DNA from: Agapetus fuscipes | Lineage: Eukaryota; Arthropoda; Insecta; Trichoptera; Glossosomatidae | Length of the DNA stretch: 64,000 nucleotides | Direction: 5' to 3' | Assembly (NCBI GenBank): GCA_951799405.1 | Contig: OX637333.1 | Location: 29,904,785 to 29,968,784, forward strand | Shown: positions 10,288-20,699 of the stretch, one piece after another | Position numbering within the stretch: position 1 is the first letter of the stretch | Layout: the number at the start of each line of letters is the position of its first letter | Notes under the pieces: generated by a model | Databases searched by the model: none | What the model saw: the letters and a program-made list of their open reading frames with translations, nothing else | Told to the model about the DNA's origin: nothing | Position numbers and translations under genes: made by a program

Positions 10288-10971
10288 TATAATCTTAGTT
10301 GCAAAGATATATTACAACATTCTCACAAGCAGACACGTATAAGTTCACACTTACACATGTCCCATATGGACCAAAAAACCCAATCTAAGATATTATGTTG
10401 AGTTTACAGATACTATAATATAATCTATAATATATAATCTAAGTTGCAAGGATATATTCATTTACAGCTCTCAGATGCATGCCCATAAACAAGCACGTGT
10501 AGTTCGCGCTTACAAATGCTGAATGTGTACTTACAAATAAAATCCAAACCTCAAATGAACATAAGCCCTACAACTTTTGCCGACCTTCCCTGACACAGAG
10601 GTCTATAATCTAAGTTGCAAGGATGTATATAGATTCAAAGCTCATAAACGATGCATGCCCACAAACAAACTTTTGCCTTTAACTTTTGCCAACCTTCCCT
10701 GGAACAGGGGTGTAATCTAATTTAATGTAAGCTGCAAAGATATATGTCATTTAAGATTTATATTAAATGCATTCCCACAAGCAGACATGTATAATTTCGC
10801 ACTTACACATGCCGCATGTGGACCTACAATATAAAAACCCAATCTCAAATGAACATAAGCCCTGCAACTCTTGCCGTCGTTCCCTGAAACAGGGATGACA
10901 TTGGCAAAGTGAACTATTTTTACAGCATGGGTGGTCAGCCGCATACCAACCTATAAGTCCAGGAACATACC
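10288..10971 (-). repeat. Stack of four repeat A copies
   Basis: Reverse-strand copies in series: 10288-10395 (partial), 10425-10603 (A2 type), 10604-10711 (internally deleted) and 10712-10971 (A1 type, complete). Each starts at a TCTATAATCTAAG-like tail, as expected if new copies insert into the AT-rich tails of older ones. Confidence 0.75.
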
Positions 10972-11063
10972 TACACGACAAATTACATTTTTTAAATCAA
11001 CAAATATGTAATAATATGTCTGGACATCAAAACTAAAAACAAAACCAATTTTATTTTAATTTG
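10972..11063 (-). repeat. RTE-1-related 5' extension of repeat A
   Basis: About 90 bp that align with the segment just upstream of repeat A at 40166-40262 (AAATTACATTTTTTAAATCA). It is a longer form of the non-autonomous repeat. Confidence 0.55.
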
Positions 11064-11117
11064 GATCTGTTATGTGTATAAGTAATTAAGAATTTTTGTA
11101 AATCATTTATATTTTTG

Positions 11118-11373
11118 TGTGCTTCTTAACTGTTGGTGTGAGGCTGACCCCCCGTGCTGTAAAAATCGGTTCACTTTTGCCAATGCCACCCCGGTTCAGG
11201 GAACGGCGGCAGTAGTTGCAAGATTTATATTCACGTGAGGTTTTGTTTATTTTTATGCACACATGAAAAATGTGTAGGCGCGAACCTACATGTGCCTGTC
11301 TGTGGGCATGCATTTAATATGAGTCTTAAATGTTAACATATCTTTGCAGCTTAGATTATAGATTATAGATAGA
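11118..11373 (+). repeat. Repeat A, diverged
   Basis: From CTTAACTGTTGGTGTGAGGC to a repeated ATTATAGATAGATAG tail. Confidence 0.7.
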
Positions 11374-11551
11374 TAGCCGCCAAAATTTCAGATCAACCGC
11401 CATTTCTTTCTGTCCTTAAATACTTCTTAAATTTCCTCCAGAGTAATAACCTTCTTCATACAGGCTCTTCTTTTGTTGGGTGACATTGGCAAAGTGCAAC
11501 ATTTTTTAACAGTTTGGGTGGTCAGCCTCATACCAACATATAAGTCAAGGA
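11374..11551 (-). repeat. RTE-1 ORF-end fragment with repeat A start
   Basis: 11374-11480 is the reverse-strand RTE-1 ORF end (GAAATGGCGGTTGATCTG). 11479-11551 is the first part of repeat A (TTGACTTATATGTTGGTATG). The order differs from an intact LINE, so these are separate or rearranged insertions. Confidence 0.5.
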
Positions 11552-11737
11552 CTATAATGGAGCAAATTAAAACCGGTTTCTTTTTTTTATTTGCTTTTAG
11601 TTTTCTTTCTTTTGTTAAAAGACTTAAAAAAATTTTTTTTTACAAAAACTGCATTTTTTTTTACATGTTTTCTAATGATTGATTCCCTAGATGCAAAACT
11701 ATGTGCAATATACACATTGCCTAATGTTAAGGGGTTG

Positions 11738-11769
11738 GGCTGCGTAGCAGCCAGGGGCGGAGCCCCTAG
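11738..11769. repeat. Two adjacent GNA-triloop hairpins ending CTAG
   Basis: GGCTGC-GTA-GCAGCC (11738-11752) abuts AGGGGC-GGA-GCCCCT (11753-11767) with no gap, and CTAG|T follows. C(GNA)G loops are unusually stable in single-stranded DNA. A GC-rich hairpin at a CTAG|T edge recalls a Helitron 3' end, but no TC 5' end was identified. Confidence 0.5.
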
Positions 11770-11856
11770 TTTTTACTTAATTTTGACATAAAACAACGCT
11801 CGGCGTCAAGGAAATTTTGTAACAAATTATAACGTGGTACCTACTTAACTGGTACC

Positions 11857-12252
11857 CCGGTCCGGGTTATTCCTTCTGGGGGCCCTGGTGCGAGGAAAAG
11901 CTTGGCGCCCCCTTCCCTGAAAATGTCCTACCCCTATTTTTTCACAACGCCAAAGATTCATATATCTTTTCTGAAAAAAAAAATGTTGAAATGCTTTCTA
12001 AGAAATATTTTTTAGCCTTACCCCTTGGTCACGTATAGCACCTCATAATACTTGAGCCCCAAAAAAAATTGTTGCAATGCTTTTAAACTAATTTCTATTC
12101 AGTTTATGATCAGGGGCCTCTTGGTCTCAAACGCCCGGAAAGACCTGGGCACTGAAAAAAGAGTTTTTCTTCGAGTTTTTTCCCTTTGTGGCCCCTGGGC
12201 ATAGGGGCCCTGGTTCGGTCGTACCGCTCGAACCGCCCTTAATCCGGGCCTG
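11857..12252. mobile_element. hAT-type remnant with perfect 8-bp duplication
   Basis: CTGGTACC flanks both sides (11849-11856, 12253-12260). The termini are imperfect inverted repeats: CCGGTCCGGGTTATT left, and right end complement CAGGCCCGGATTAAG. The interior is rich in GGGGCC-type blocks and non-coding. Confidence 0.75.
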
Positions 12253-12549
12253 CTGGTACCTACCGCCTACACCATAATTTGCGTAGACAGGATCACTATT
12301 TCTGATTAGATGTAACCTCTACGATGATCGTAGAAGTGGACCTACATGCCACTACCTCAATGATACACTTTGCGTGCCTAGGTAAATAATGTAATAGCAC
12401 GATAGTTTACAGCAGTTGTTGGTTTTGAGAGGCATGCGCGATATTTGGGAAGTCCTGCTGTCACTTAGCAACCAACAGCGATGTCGTGAGAGCAGGCCAT
12501 GGATCGTGACGTCGCAATAAGTACACCGGTGACAAAAGTAATACCTGCT

Positions 12550-12748
12550 CGTCTCCTTAGTGCTTGTTTGCCTTATCTCCATCAGAGGTAGTTTCGCATG
12601 AGCAATGTTTGCATGTGTACTGGACCAATGTGTCTTATGAAAACTGGAAATCGATTTTAAAATATTTCAAACAACTCTCACATTATCGCGTTTTACGTTG
12701 TTTTCTTGAACCAAATAGTGGATAAGCCAAACCAGCACTGGGGGGACG
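12550..12748 (+). mobile_element. MITE-G copy
   Basis: The left end CGTCTCCTTAGTGCTTG and right end CACTGGGGGGACG are imperfect inverted repeats, each followed inward by a GCCTTATC-like block. Non-coding. Confidence 0.65.
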
Positions 12749-12752
12749 TACT

Positions 12753-13514
12753 ATCAATTTAAGTGGACTTATTTATGTATCTATGCTACGCACCAACACA
12801 GGAACAACAAATATTCCTGACATCCTGAATAACCATCAGGATTTGTAGACAATTTTCGAAATTGATTTAAGATAGATCCCAGATGTACTTATGGTTTTTT
12901 TTTACATATAATTACTACATAGTTACGTACGCATAACTGTGTAGTACTTATACAGTATGTACGCCAGTCTTGATAAGAAAGCTCGCTATCTATATAAAAT
13001 TAAATCTATGTACGGGCGTTCACTTTGATATCCTACACCGCTGCACCGATTTTAATCAAATAATTCAGCCAATACGTAAAATATCCTTGGAATGGTTCCT
13101 GTAAAGCTTGATATTGATCGGATTACAATAAACAGTTTCTCACCATTTTTCTTCCTGTCTTATTAAATGCAATAGTCGAAAAAGTTGTTCCCTTTGCCCA
13201 AATTTACCATTCAACAGATTTAGACCAATTTTGGTGAAACGTATTGAATACTCTCGAAAAAGATCGTATAAAGTTTGATGTAGATTGGACAACAAAGAGC
13301 TTTTTGGCCTAAGTGACCCTGTGTTGCGTAAGGCAATAAATGGTAATAAATTGATTCAAAGTTGGTAATAAATTGATTAAATGTCATAGCAGAGCTACTT
13401 TTATTTCTTCCTGTCCTTGCATATCTCTTTCAATTTATTCATATCGCGTCACCTTCTTCCGTTTATCTCTGAGAGATTCTTCCTTTTTGGAAAGTTTTTT
13501 TTTTATCTTTTAAA
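12753..13514. other. otp intron, unassigned
   Basis: Contains a stretch reading GCTGCACCGATTTTAATC (13031 onward), typical of decayed insect transposon sequence, but no boundary is visible. No exon seen. Confidence 0.35.
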
Positions 13515-13665
13515 TACGAAATATGACACCACGCTCTGCAAATGCGGAGCCCAACACTCCATGGATCATTTTCGGATCTGTCCGGCCTGCCAAACAAGCT
13601 GCTCACTGTCCGACTTAACGGAGGGTAACGATGGAGCGGTGGAGATTGCCCAAAATTAGGCAAAA
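13515..13665 (+). pseudogene. LINE ORF C-terminal zinc-knuckle fragment
   Basis: Translated, it contains LCKCGAQHSMDHFRICPACQ followed by SLSDLTEGNDGAVEIAQNW. Cys-X-Cys-Gly...His...Cys followed by a DL-x-x-x-x-x-AVEIA-x-x-W block matches the extreme C-terminus of several LINE ORF2 proteins. Only this tail survives. The family is uncertain. Confidence 0.45.
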
Positions 13666-14262
13666 ATAGTGTAGCGTCTGATTCGAAGAAGGAAAAATAC
13701 AAAATAAAGTTTCCTAGCTCCGGAACGAGTGAAATGGACTGTTTTGGAGAAGCCGTATTGAGTTGTTCATAACAGAGAGAGTTTCTCCCATGTTATCGTC
13801 AATACTGGGGGAACCTGACAGGACAAAGTACAAGCAATAAGTGCATTTTCACACAAAATAAACTCTGTGTCCGGGGTATCATGTTTTTCTCTTCTTGTCA
13901 TATTCTTAATGCTACCCGTGATCTAGCAACAATCTCACAAGGAGTGCCACCCGAGGTATGCTACTAGCTTCAGTGACATCGAACCACTTACTTTTAGAGT
14001 CATAAGCACGCCTTTGAGGTTCATCTTTTGTCGTGCCGTTGCTTTTACTTCATGAGGAAGTCTTCCGCTACTTGAGAAAATATAAAGCTTTGCATGAGGA
14101 GGGTTTGAGCATACTATCCGATGCCGGATCGGAAGTCTAGAAGCATAAAGGGATCCAATCTGAAACAATCGATAAATCATACAGAATTCGTGTAGTGTGA
14201 AGAGGGTGTAAGTTTTTCTTAGTTTGGCCAATTGTTGTGAAATGTTTTCGTTTATTTTTCAG
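13666..14262 (+). other. otp intron up to the visible exon
   Basis: No repeat recognised. It ends with a pyrimidine tract and acceptor TTTATTTTTCAG (14251-14262). Confidence 0.5.
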
Positions 14263-14534
14263 GGCACAAGGAGTCATGCGGTCCAGACGACTTAAAGCAG
14301 CAGCAGCAACGCGCTCCCTGCGCCCCCGGGCCGCCCCCTCAGTCTGCGGCGCCTTCTCTACATGGTACAGACCACCAGGACAAGCCGGCGACCAAGCAGA
14401 AGCGGCACCGGACGAGGTTCACGCCGGCGCAGCTGAACGAGCTGGAGAGGTGCTTCTCCAAGACGCACTATCCAGACATCTTCATGCGAGAAGAGATCGC
14501 CATGCGGATAGGACTGACAGAGTCAAGAGTACAA
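14263..14534 (+). CDS. otp: Orthopedia homeobox protein, exon with homeodomain residues 1-46
   Basis: otp is a homeodomain transcription factor acting in the nucleus, known from neuroendocrine and hindgut development in animals. The exon opens after TTTTTCAG with two bases of a split codon and encodes 90 residues. [11 protein letters not shown] comes first, then a short Gln run and a Pro/Ala-rich linker. The homeodomain start is at exon residue 45 ([18 protein letters not shown]), continuing through [11 protein letters not shown] and IGLTESRVQ. It ends at homeodomain position 46 with donor GTGAGT, the 46/47 intron site usual in paired-like genes. The closest family is Otp by [21 protein letters not shown] and the C-terminal exons; other paired-like genes differ there. 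Its upstream exon(s) lie outside the window. Codon use is GC-rich, unlike the flanking AT-rich intron. Confidence 0.93.
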
Positions 14535-15528
14535 GTGAGTCTATGATTATGTTGGTTTCGCTGTGGTGTCCGCCAAGGGTATAATATGGCTCCACTTTAA
14601 TTTATAATTTTCAAATTTAGGTACAGATATTTTTTCTTCGCTAGTAGGCACGATTGAGTCTTTTATTATGTTAGTCTTGCAAGAGTGTAAGTGAAGGCTC
14701 TAACCTCAGTCCTTGTTTGTTTATATTTTTCAATTGTAGGCCATAGGACAGATAAAATTTTACGTAGATAATTTAAAAAAAAAAACAGGTTGGTATTTTG
14801 CATATATCTGTTTGTATTTTAGAGTCGTGTTACACCCACAGAGGTAGTAATTCTATCTTAGATATCGATGTTACACCAGCTGTTTTGTAGGTTTTTATAT
14901 GTTTCGAAAATTCAAACAATATGTATAACCCAAATACTACACACATTTAGATAACTTTTTGAAAGCCGCATAGATTTTGAAGCATCGAACATGCAAGTCT
15001 TTCATGCCAGTACCTACTCGTATAAAGTCCCCTCAACGTTGACTATCACTTGAGAAAAATCTCCTTATACCTCGAGGTTCAAAACAGGTCATCCACTGTT
15101 CTTATCCCTGTCCAATATCGCTGATTTTAAAAGGTTTCTTTTAAGAAAGCAGATTCTCACAGTCTTTTAACATGCACAGACATGTTTTACGAAACATAGG
15201 CAAACTGTTAATATTTAATGAACATCGTAAAATCTATCACCTCCTTGTCTGACGAACCATCTGCGAGCATAGTAATGTAAGTAATATTGTTGTGCAGGTA
15301 TTATCTCAGCTTTATGGCTGTTGATTTTACAAGCAGTCGAAATATCTCACTCTTGATTTTCGTCATGCAACTACAGACACATTAACCAACAGCAGATGTA
15401 CCAAATATCGAAGAATTATACATTGTTGCTAAACTAATCACATACCTCTAACTGTATCTCTGTCACCATTCCGCAATACTTACCTAAGTTGCCTATTCAA
15501 AAGTAAAACATGTAGTTTAGTCTATCTT
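14535..15528 (+). other. otp: Start of the 41-kb otp intron, unassigned
   Basis: Donor GTGAGT at 14535. No repeat family recognised until 15529. The intron runs to 55529. Confidence 0.6.
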
Positions 15529-16019
15529 TAATCTATAATTTAAGTTGCAAAGATCTATTACATTTAAGATTCATAAACAGACACATATAAGTTCACATGC
15601 CGCATGTGGAATTACAACAAAAAACCCAGTCTCAAATTAACATAGCCCCGCAACTCTTTCCGACCTTCTCTGAAACAGGAGTGACATTGGCGAAGTGAAC
15701 AATTTTGACAGTATGTGTGGTCAGCCTCATTCCAACCTATAAGTCAATGAAAATGTCTGTAATCTCTGTAATGTAAGTTGCAAAGATATATTGACATTTG
15801 AAATTCATATTAAATGCATGCCCACAAACAGACACGCATAAGGTCGCGCTTCCAACCACTGTATCTGCACTTCTTACAAATTAAAATATAAACCTCAAAT
15901 GAACATGCATCCCGCAACTTTTGCCGACCTTCCCTAAAACAGGGATATGACACTGCAAAGTGAACCATTTTTTACTTATGGGTGGTCAGCCTCATAGCAC
16001 CTTATAAACAAGTCAAGGA
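15529..16019 (-). repeat. Two repeat A copies in series
   Basis: 15529-15750 and 15762-16019, both reverse strand and both ending at the CTTGACTT... start boundary. The first has an internal deletion. Confidence 0.75.
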
Positions 16020-16102
16020 TTAAAAATAGAATCGAAGTCCACAGGCAATATTTAATTTTCTTCTATTTAGCAAGAAAAAATATCTCTAGGGAAATAAGGC
16101 TT

Positions 16103-16426
16103 GGACCGGTCCGTAGTCCGTAGTGGCAACACTTCGGACTCGTAAATGGAAGGTTGTGGATTCGGATCCCGGCGGAGCACAAAAATATACCATTTATATT
16201 TCGAATGTGCTCTTCGCTGGGTTGAAAAATCATAAACCTTTACCAATGACCGGTCACCAAAGGTCCATCCAGCCTTACAGCAACTGGGTCTTGCTTGAGT
16301 ATTGGCGCTTTGTAGCGACGACCAAGCTCGTACACCTCTGCGGCACTACAACAAGTGTCATAGACCCATAGAGTCTTTAGAATCTAGGGAGTCTCCCGCA
16401 CAGGATTTCTTAAAAAAAAAAAAAAA
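16103..16426 (+). repeat. SINE-1 with tail a, full length
   Basis: The head begins GGACCGGTCCGTAGTCCG, with B box GGATTCGGATCC. Body runs to CAAGCTCG (about 16330), then tail a to an A-run at 16411-16426. Confidence 0.88.
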
Positions 16427-16885
16427 GGTTTTATTTTTCTACGTACATCAGAGGTGAAGGGAAATGGGAAGAATTTTCGTGAGGGAAAAAAATCTAGAAA
16501 AATAAGAAATTAGACAAAACGCCACGGAAAATTGTCTGTTGAGCTGGTATGCTATGTGGAGGTACATTGTGGGGTATTTGTCTGTATGGTAAATCATATC
16601 TGTAACCAGTTTTGAAGGTAGGTTGAGAAAAGTAGACGTGGGATTTATATGAAGTTTGAAGTTTTCCCAAGTTATATTAAAACAACTAATCATTAGTAGA
16701 TATTTATTGAAGTAGGTACCTTCTTCAATAAAAGGAAGGTTATTTTTTAGGAATTACAACTAACTTTAATTAGTATTAATTATATATTATTTAGAAGGAG
16801 TTTTTCAAGAGCTTTTTTTAGGTATCTAGCATAGTATCTAGTTTAATAATTTATCGCTGAAAAGATGCAAACATATATTTTTTTG

Positions 16886-17136
16886 TTCCTTGACTTATAG
16901 GTTGGTATGAGGCTAACCACCCATACTGTAAAAAAATGGTTCACTTTCCCAATGTCACCCCTGTTTCAGGGAAGGATGGCAAGAGTTGCAGGGTTTATGT
17001 TCATTTGAGATTGGGTTTTTATATTGTAGGTCCACATGCGGCATGTGTTAGCGTGAAATTATACATGTCTGCTTGTGGGAATGCATTTAATATAAATCTT
17101 AATTGATACATATCTTTGCAGCTTAGATTAGATTAG
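16886..17136 (+). repeat. Repeat A, subtype A1
   Basis: Starts TTCCTTGACTTATAGGTTGG and ends GCTTAGATTAGATTAG. Well preserved. Confidence 0.85.
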
Positions 17137-17199
17137 TTCATACATTTTCAATATTGCATTCGCTCCAAATACAATAAAATCATACATGACAATTCTTTT

Positions 17200-17458
17200 C
17201 AATTACTTAACTTATAGGTTGGTATAAGGCTTACCACCCATACTGTAAAATACGGTTCACTTTTCCAATGTCCCCCCCTGTTTTAGAGAAGGTTGGCAAA
17301 AGTTGCTGAGCTTATGTTCATTTGATGTTAGGATTTTAATTTGTAAGTACACGTGGAACATAAGCGCAAACTTACATATGTCGGTTTGTGGGCATGCGCT
17401 TTATTTGAATCATAAATGTAAACTCATCTTTGCAACTTAGATTATTGATTATTGATCA
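17200..17458 (+). repeat. Repeat A, diverged
   Basis: Starts AACTTATAGGTTGGTATAAG and ends AACTTAGATTATTGATTATTG. Confidence 0.75.
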
Positions 17459-17652
17459 CTGTAAATAAATGATCCAAAATTATAATATAAGTCCGTACTA
17501 ACTATTTTAAGACAATAAGTAGTCGAGTGGTAGCACTTCGGACTTGTAAATGGAAGGTGATGGATTCGAATCCCGGCGGAGCACAAAAATATACCATTTA
17601 TATTTCCAAAAATGTGCTCTTCGCTGGGTTGAAAAAAATCATAAACCTTTAC

Positions 17653-18633
17653 TAGGGAATGCAATCTCGTTCTCGCGAGATCGAGATCTCGCGAGATCTC
17701 GTCCATATTTTGCGAGACTGAGTCTCGTTCAATTTTTGTACGAGATCTTGCGAGATTACGAGATTGAGTGGCGCAGCAAAATCGGTGTGTGTATCGTAGC
17801 GCGGTTGCGCGCGAACTGCTCTGCGCATGCTGTAGGCACTACTCGTGGCTACAAGAATCGTTGACACTGTTGACAGCATTGAAAAAGCCCAATCGTTCAA
17901 CAAATTCTGCAAATTCATTGGAGATACTCATTAAAAAAGAGATGAATTTGTATGAAGCTGGAGGGGTTAAAGGTGAACTCCTTCAGTTTGTATACAACTG
18001 TTTGTCGACTGTGGTTCCGACTAGTGTAGAGGCAGAAAGAGCATTTTCGGCCGCGGGGTACTTGGCCTGTAAAATCAGGAGTCGTCTATCAGATGAAACC
18101 CTTGATATGCTGTGTTTTTTGAGAAGCCACTTTCAAAAATAACTTATCCTTTTAATAACACTGTTTAATAATACTTACATATCCTTAAAAATTACAAATG
18201 CTGCAGAAAGCTGAATAAGTGCTACATTTTGAATTATTTCGAAGTGTTTTTTTGTTTTGGTTTGAGTTTTTTGTTCATAATTCTGCAGAAGGCTGATTTA
18301 GTGTTATATTTCGAAGTTTTTTTTTATTTTTATTTTAAGTTTTTTGTTCATATTACTGCAGAAGGATGATTTTTGTTATATTTCGAAGTGTTATTTTTGT
18401 TTTATTTTGAGTTTTTTGTTCTTAACACTGCAGTAGGCTGATCTTATATTTATTTTGTTAAATATATCTTATATATTGAAAATCAATAAACGGAATTAAT
18501 AGTATTAGCGAATGTTTTTAGTAAAAATACCCAATTGGGCGAGATCTCGGAAATCTCGTAATCTCGCGAGATTGGCTTTACGGTCTCGCGAGATCTCGGC
18601 TATGTCTAAAATCTCGCGAGATTGCATTCCCTA
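17653..18633 (+). mobile_element. hAT transposon, internally deleted
   Basis: 981 bp. The 17-bp terminal repeats TAGGGAATGCAATCTCG are perfectly inverted, and the 8-bp target duplication ACCTTTAC is exact (17645-17652, 18634-18641). Subterminal regions are dense in CTCGCGAGAT palindromes on both sides, plausible transposase binding sites. Only a transposase remnant remains, so it is non-autonomous. The exact ends suggest recent movement. Confidence 0.93.
17768..18142 (+). pseudogene. hAT transposase C-terminal dimerisation region, remnant
   Basis: The 124-codon ORF ends in the hAT C-terminal domain. From about residue 83 it reads VPTSVEAERAFSAAGYLAC, then IRSRLSDETLDMLCFLRSHF, the conserved block that mediates dimerisation in Ac, Hobo and Tam3-type transposases. 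The BED finger and RNase H-like catalytic core (DDE residues) are absent. The first 40 residues appear to be read-through of unrelated sequence. It cannot catalyse transposition alone. Confidence 0.9.
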
Positions 18634-18790
18634 ACCTTTACCAAAGACCGGTCACTGAAAGGTCCATCCAACCTTACAACAACTGGGTCTTGCTTGAGAA
18701 TTGGCGCTTTCTACAGCGACGACCAAGCTCGCAGAGGGCTCTTGAGGTGTGATACACATAAAAACAGCGCTCACCAAATAAATTATCCTA

Positions 18791-19120
18791 ATATTATTTT
18801 AAGAATCAAAAGAAGCATTTAAAATTTCTAACATGCAAGTCCTATAATTCCACTGCTTAATATTTGTGATGTATCGCTTTGAGTAGGAGTTGTGAGATTC
18901 CTTGAATGAACAAGTGACGACTGTGTGAACCATGCCGGTACTGCGAGACCGTGAATGGGCCGTGACGTGCGGCCGCCCAACACACCTGTAAAAGTAAACA
19001 TCGCGCGTCTGCGCTCTCGCCTAAATCACATGAAAATAAAAGTTCAACAAAATACATAACAATTTAAAAAAAAAAACATATAAAAACATGATTTTAAATT
19101 ATGATTACGATCGTTAGACA
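18791..19120. other. otp intron, unassigned, GC-richer core
   Basis: 18900-19025 is relatively GC-rich and includes GGCCGTGACGTGCGGCCGCC, with a CRE half-site. No ORF. Possibly regulatory, unproven. Confidence 0.3.
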
Positions 19121-19405
19121 TTTTTTGGAATGAAAAAAACGGTTGTTACTGGCCTTGTGTAAAGAGAAGAACGATTTTCTCTACGTTTCGTCGGAGTCAT
19201 ATCCGACGTCTTCAGGAAACTACAACTAATTGTACCTGCAACCTTCGACCTCGAGCAAACTACAATAATTCAACAGTTCGTGTTTCTTCCTTGTAGAAGA
19301 CACACGTCTCCCGAAGACGTCGGATATGACTCCGACGAAACGTAGAGAAAATCGTTCTTCTCTTTACACACGGTCAGTAACATCCGTTTTTTTCATTCCA
19401 AAAAA
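19121..19405. mobile_element. Fold-back element with 93-bp arms
   Basis: The arms 19121-19213 and 19313-19405 are near-perfect inverted repeats around a 99-bp loop, with termini TTTTTTGGAATG and CATTCCAAAAAA. On the reverse strand the left arm contains CTGAAGA, a short stem and CGAAAC, resembling a hammerhead ribozyme core. No clear target duplication. Confidence 0.75.
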
Positions 19406-19420
19406 TATAAAAATATGTCG

Positions 19421-19709
19421 TGTCGATAGCTCAGTTGGTAGAGTGCTTGCATTCCATGCCGTGAGCCCGGGTTCGAATCCACCGAGGGTGTCAGAAATGA
19501 TTTAATAACATACCGGCAAGGTTTACTCAGCCTTCACAAGAAATGAGTACCAGCCCTCTCGGGATCTGGGAAACTCCCACTTCAACTGAAGTGGTTGGCG
19601 TAAGGCCGGCCCCCTTACCTGTTAAAATAAATAGGTTCCACTTGCCACATGCAAACCCTTCGGGGATAACGCGGCAAGAAGTTACATTATATGTGTAGCT
19701 TAGTTCCGA
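19421..19709 (+). repeat. SINE-2, full length (reference copy)
   Basis: The tRNA-derived head has A box TAGCTCAGTTGG and B box GGTTCGAATCC. The body includes TTTACTCAGCCTTCACAAG and GGCGTAAGGCCGGCCC. It ends ATGTGTAGCTTAGTTCCG. The head retains tRNA-like Pol III promoter boxes. Confidence 0.88.
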
Positions 19710-19785
19710 TGTAAAAATAACGAACGGTATTTATTTCACAATTAAATAAACAATCTAGCAGGCTAGCAGTCAGACTACATAATTG

Positions 19786-19971
19786 TTCTTTCTTGACTTA
19801 TAGGTTGGTATTAGGCTGACCAACTATACTGTAAACAATGGTCACAAGAGTTCATTTGCGATTGTATTTTTATGTTGTAACTTGTATGCCAACATGCGGC
19901 ATGTGTAAGCGTGGACTTACACGTGCCTGCTTATGGGAAAGCATGTGATATGAATATTTAATATAATACAT
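19786..19971 (+). repeat. Repeat A, diverged and truncated
   Basis: Starts TTTCTTGACTTATAGGTTGG. It lacks its tail where the repeat at 19972 begins. Confidence 0.7.
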
Positions 19972-20160
19972 TGTTACGAATGTGTAATTGTGTGTCTGTG
20001 TGAGGGGGTGTGAGTGTGTATGTGTAGGTCTTTGAAGGTGCTTAAATAAATGTATTTGTATTAGTTCGATATTGTGGGAGTACCTATTTGATCAAATATT
20101 CTTAATATAATATTCTGGCAAAATATCGCATGTTCCAGTTGCCAATGTTTTAGGAACCAT
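19972..20160 (+). repeat. Unclassified repeat beginning TGTTACGAATGTG
   Basis: Homologous in reverse orientation to 23535-23731 (shared TGTTACGAATGTGT, GTGCTTAAATAA, AATATTCT). A TG start suggests an LTR end, but no CA partner or target duplication is resolved. Confidence 0.5.
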
Positions 20161-20217
20161 TCTTATGCCTGCTGTAAAAAGGGTCAAAGCTGTCTGTAGC
20201 GTTAGACTTGTGTCTGA

Positions 20218-20405
20218 GCCGTCGAGCTGTAACTGTAACTCTGCTGCCATTCCGCTAGGGGGGGCCAGAGCCTCTGCAGAGCTGCCTCCATTTCTTCCTA
20301 TCCTTACATACCTCTTTCAATTCATTCATATCCATCACCTTTTTCATGCATTTTCTTCTTTTACGCTCGCTTTGTATATCCCATTCTTTCACAATCTCCG
20401 AGCTA
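20218..20405 (-). repeat. RTE-2 3' end fragment
   Basis: Reverse strand: AAAATGCATGAAAAAGGTG, then GGAGGCAGCTCTGCAGAGG, ending in the short RTE-2 tail CAGAGTTACAGTTACAG. It lies head to head with the copy at 20520-20645. Confidence 0.75.
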
Positions 20406-20519
20406 AAGAATAGTATCTAGGTACCTATTGTGTGACCGTGTCATTGCGTATTTGTAAAGTTAACTGAATTTGAACCTAATTTAAAATAAAAATGGTGCTA
20501 AAGAAATAACCGCCATTTC

Positions 20520-20645
20520 TGAATTTCTGAATGAATTGAAATAGGTATGTAAAGATAGGAAAAAATGGAGGCAGCTCTGCAGAGGCTCTGGCCACCCCTA
20601 GCGGAATGACGACAGAGTTACAGTTACAGTTACAGTACAGTCAAT
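20520..20645 (+). repeat. RTE-2 3' end fragment
   Basis: GGAGGCAGCTCTGCAGAGG, then CCACCCCTAGCGGAATGACG and a (TTACAG)n tail. This is the terminal part of the RTE-2 ORF with its very short 3' UTR. Confidence 0.75.
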
Positions 20646-20699
20646 TAAATTGAACCCATTAAATCATAAAATATCCTTGCAACTTAGATTTGTAGAAAT

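Larger units (their letters stand above)
17517..18790 (+). repeat. SINE-1 with tail b, split by a hAT element
   Basis: The head lacks its first bases (GTCGAGTGGTAGCACTTCGG, B box GGATTCGAATCC). The body is interrupted at 17653-18633 and resumes at ACCTTTACCAAAGACCGG. The 3' module is tail b (GAGGGCTCTTGAGGTGTGAT). Confidence 0.85.

Noticed and set aside
19421..19500. Functional tRNA gene
   Set aside because: A and B boxes are present, but the acceptor stem does not close and the sequence continues into a SINE-2 body repeated many times in the window.
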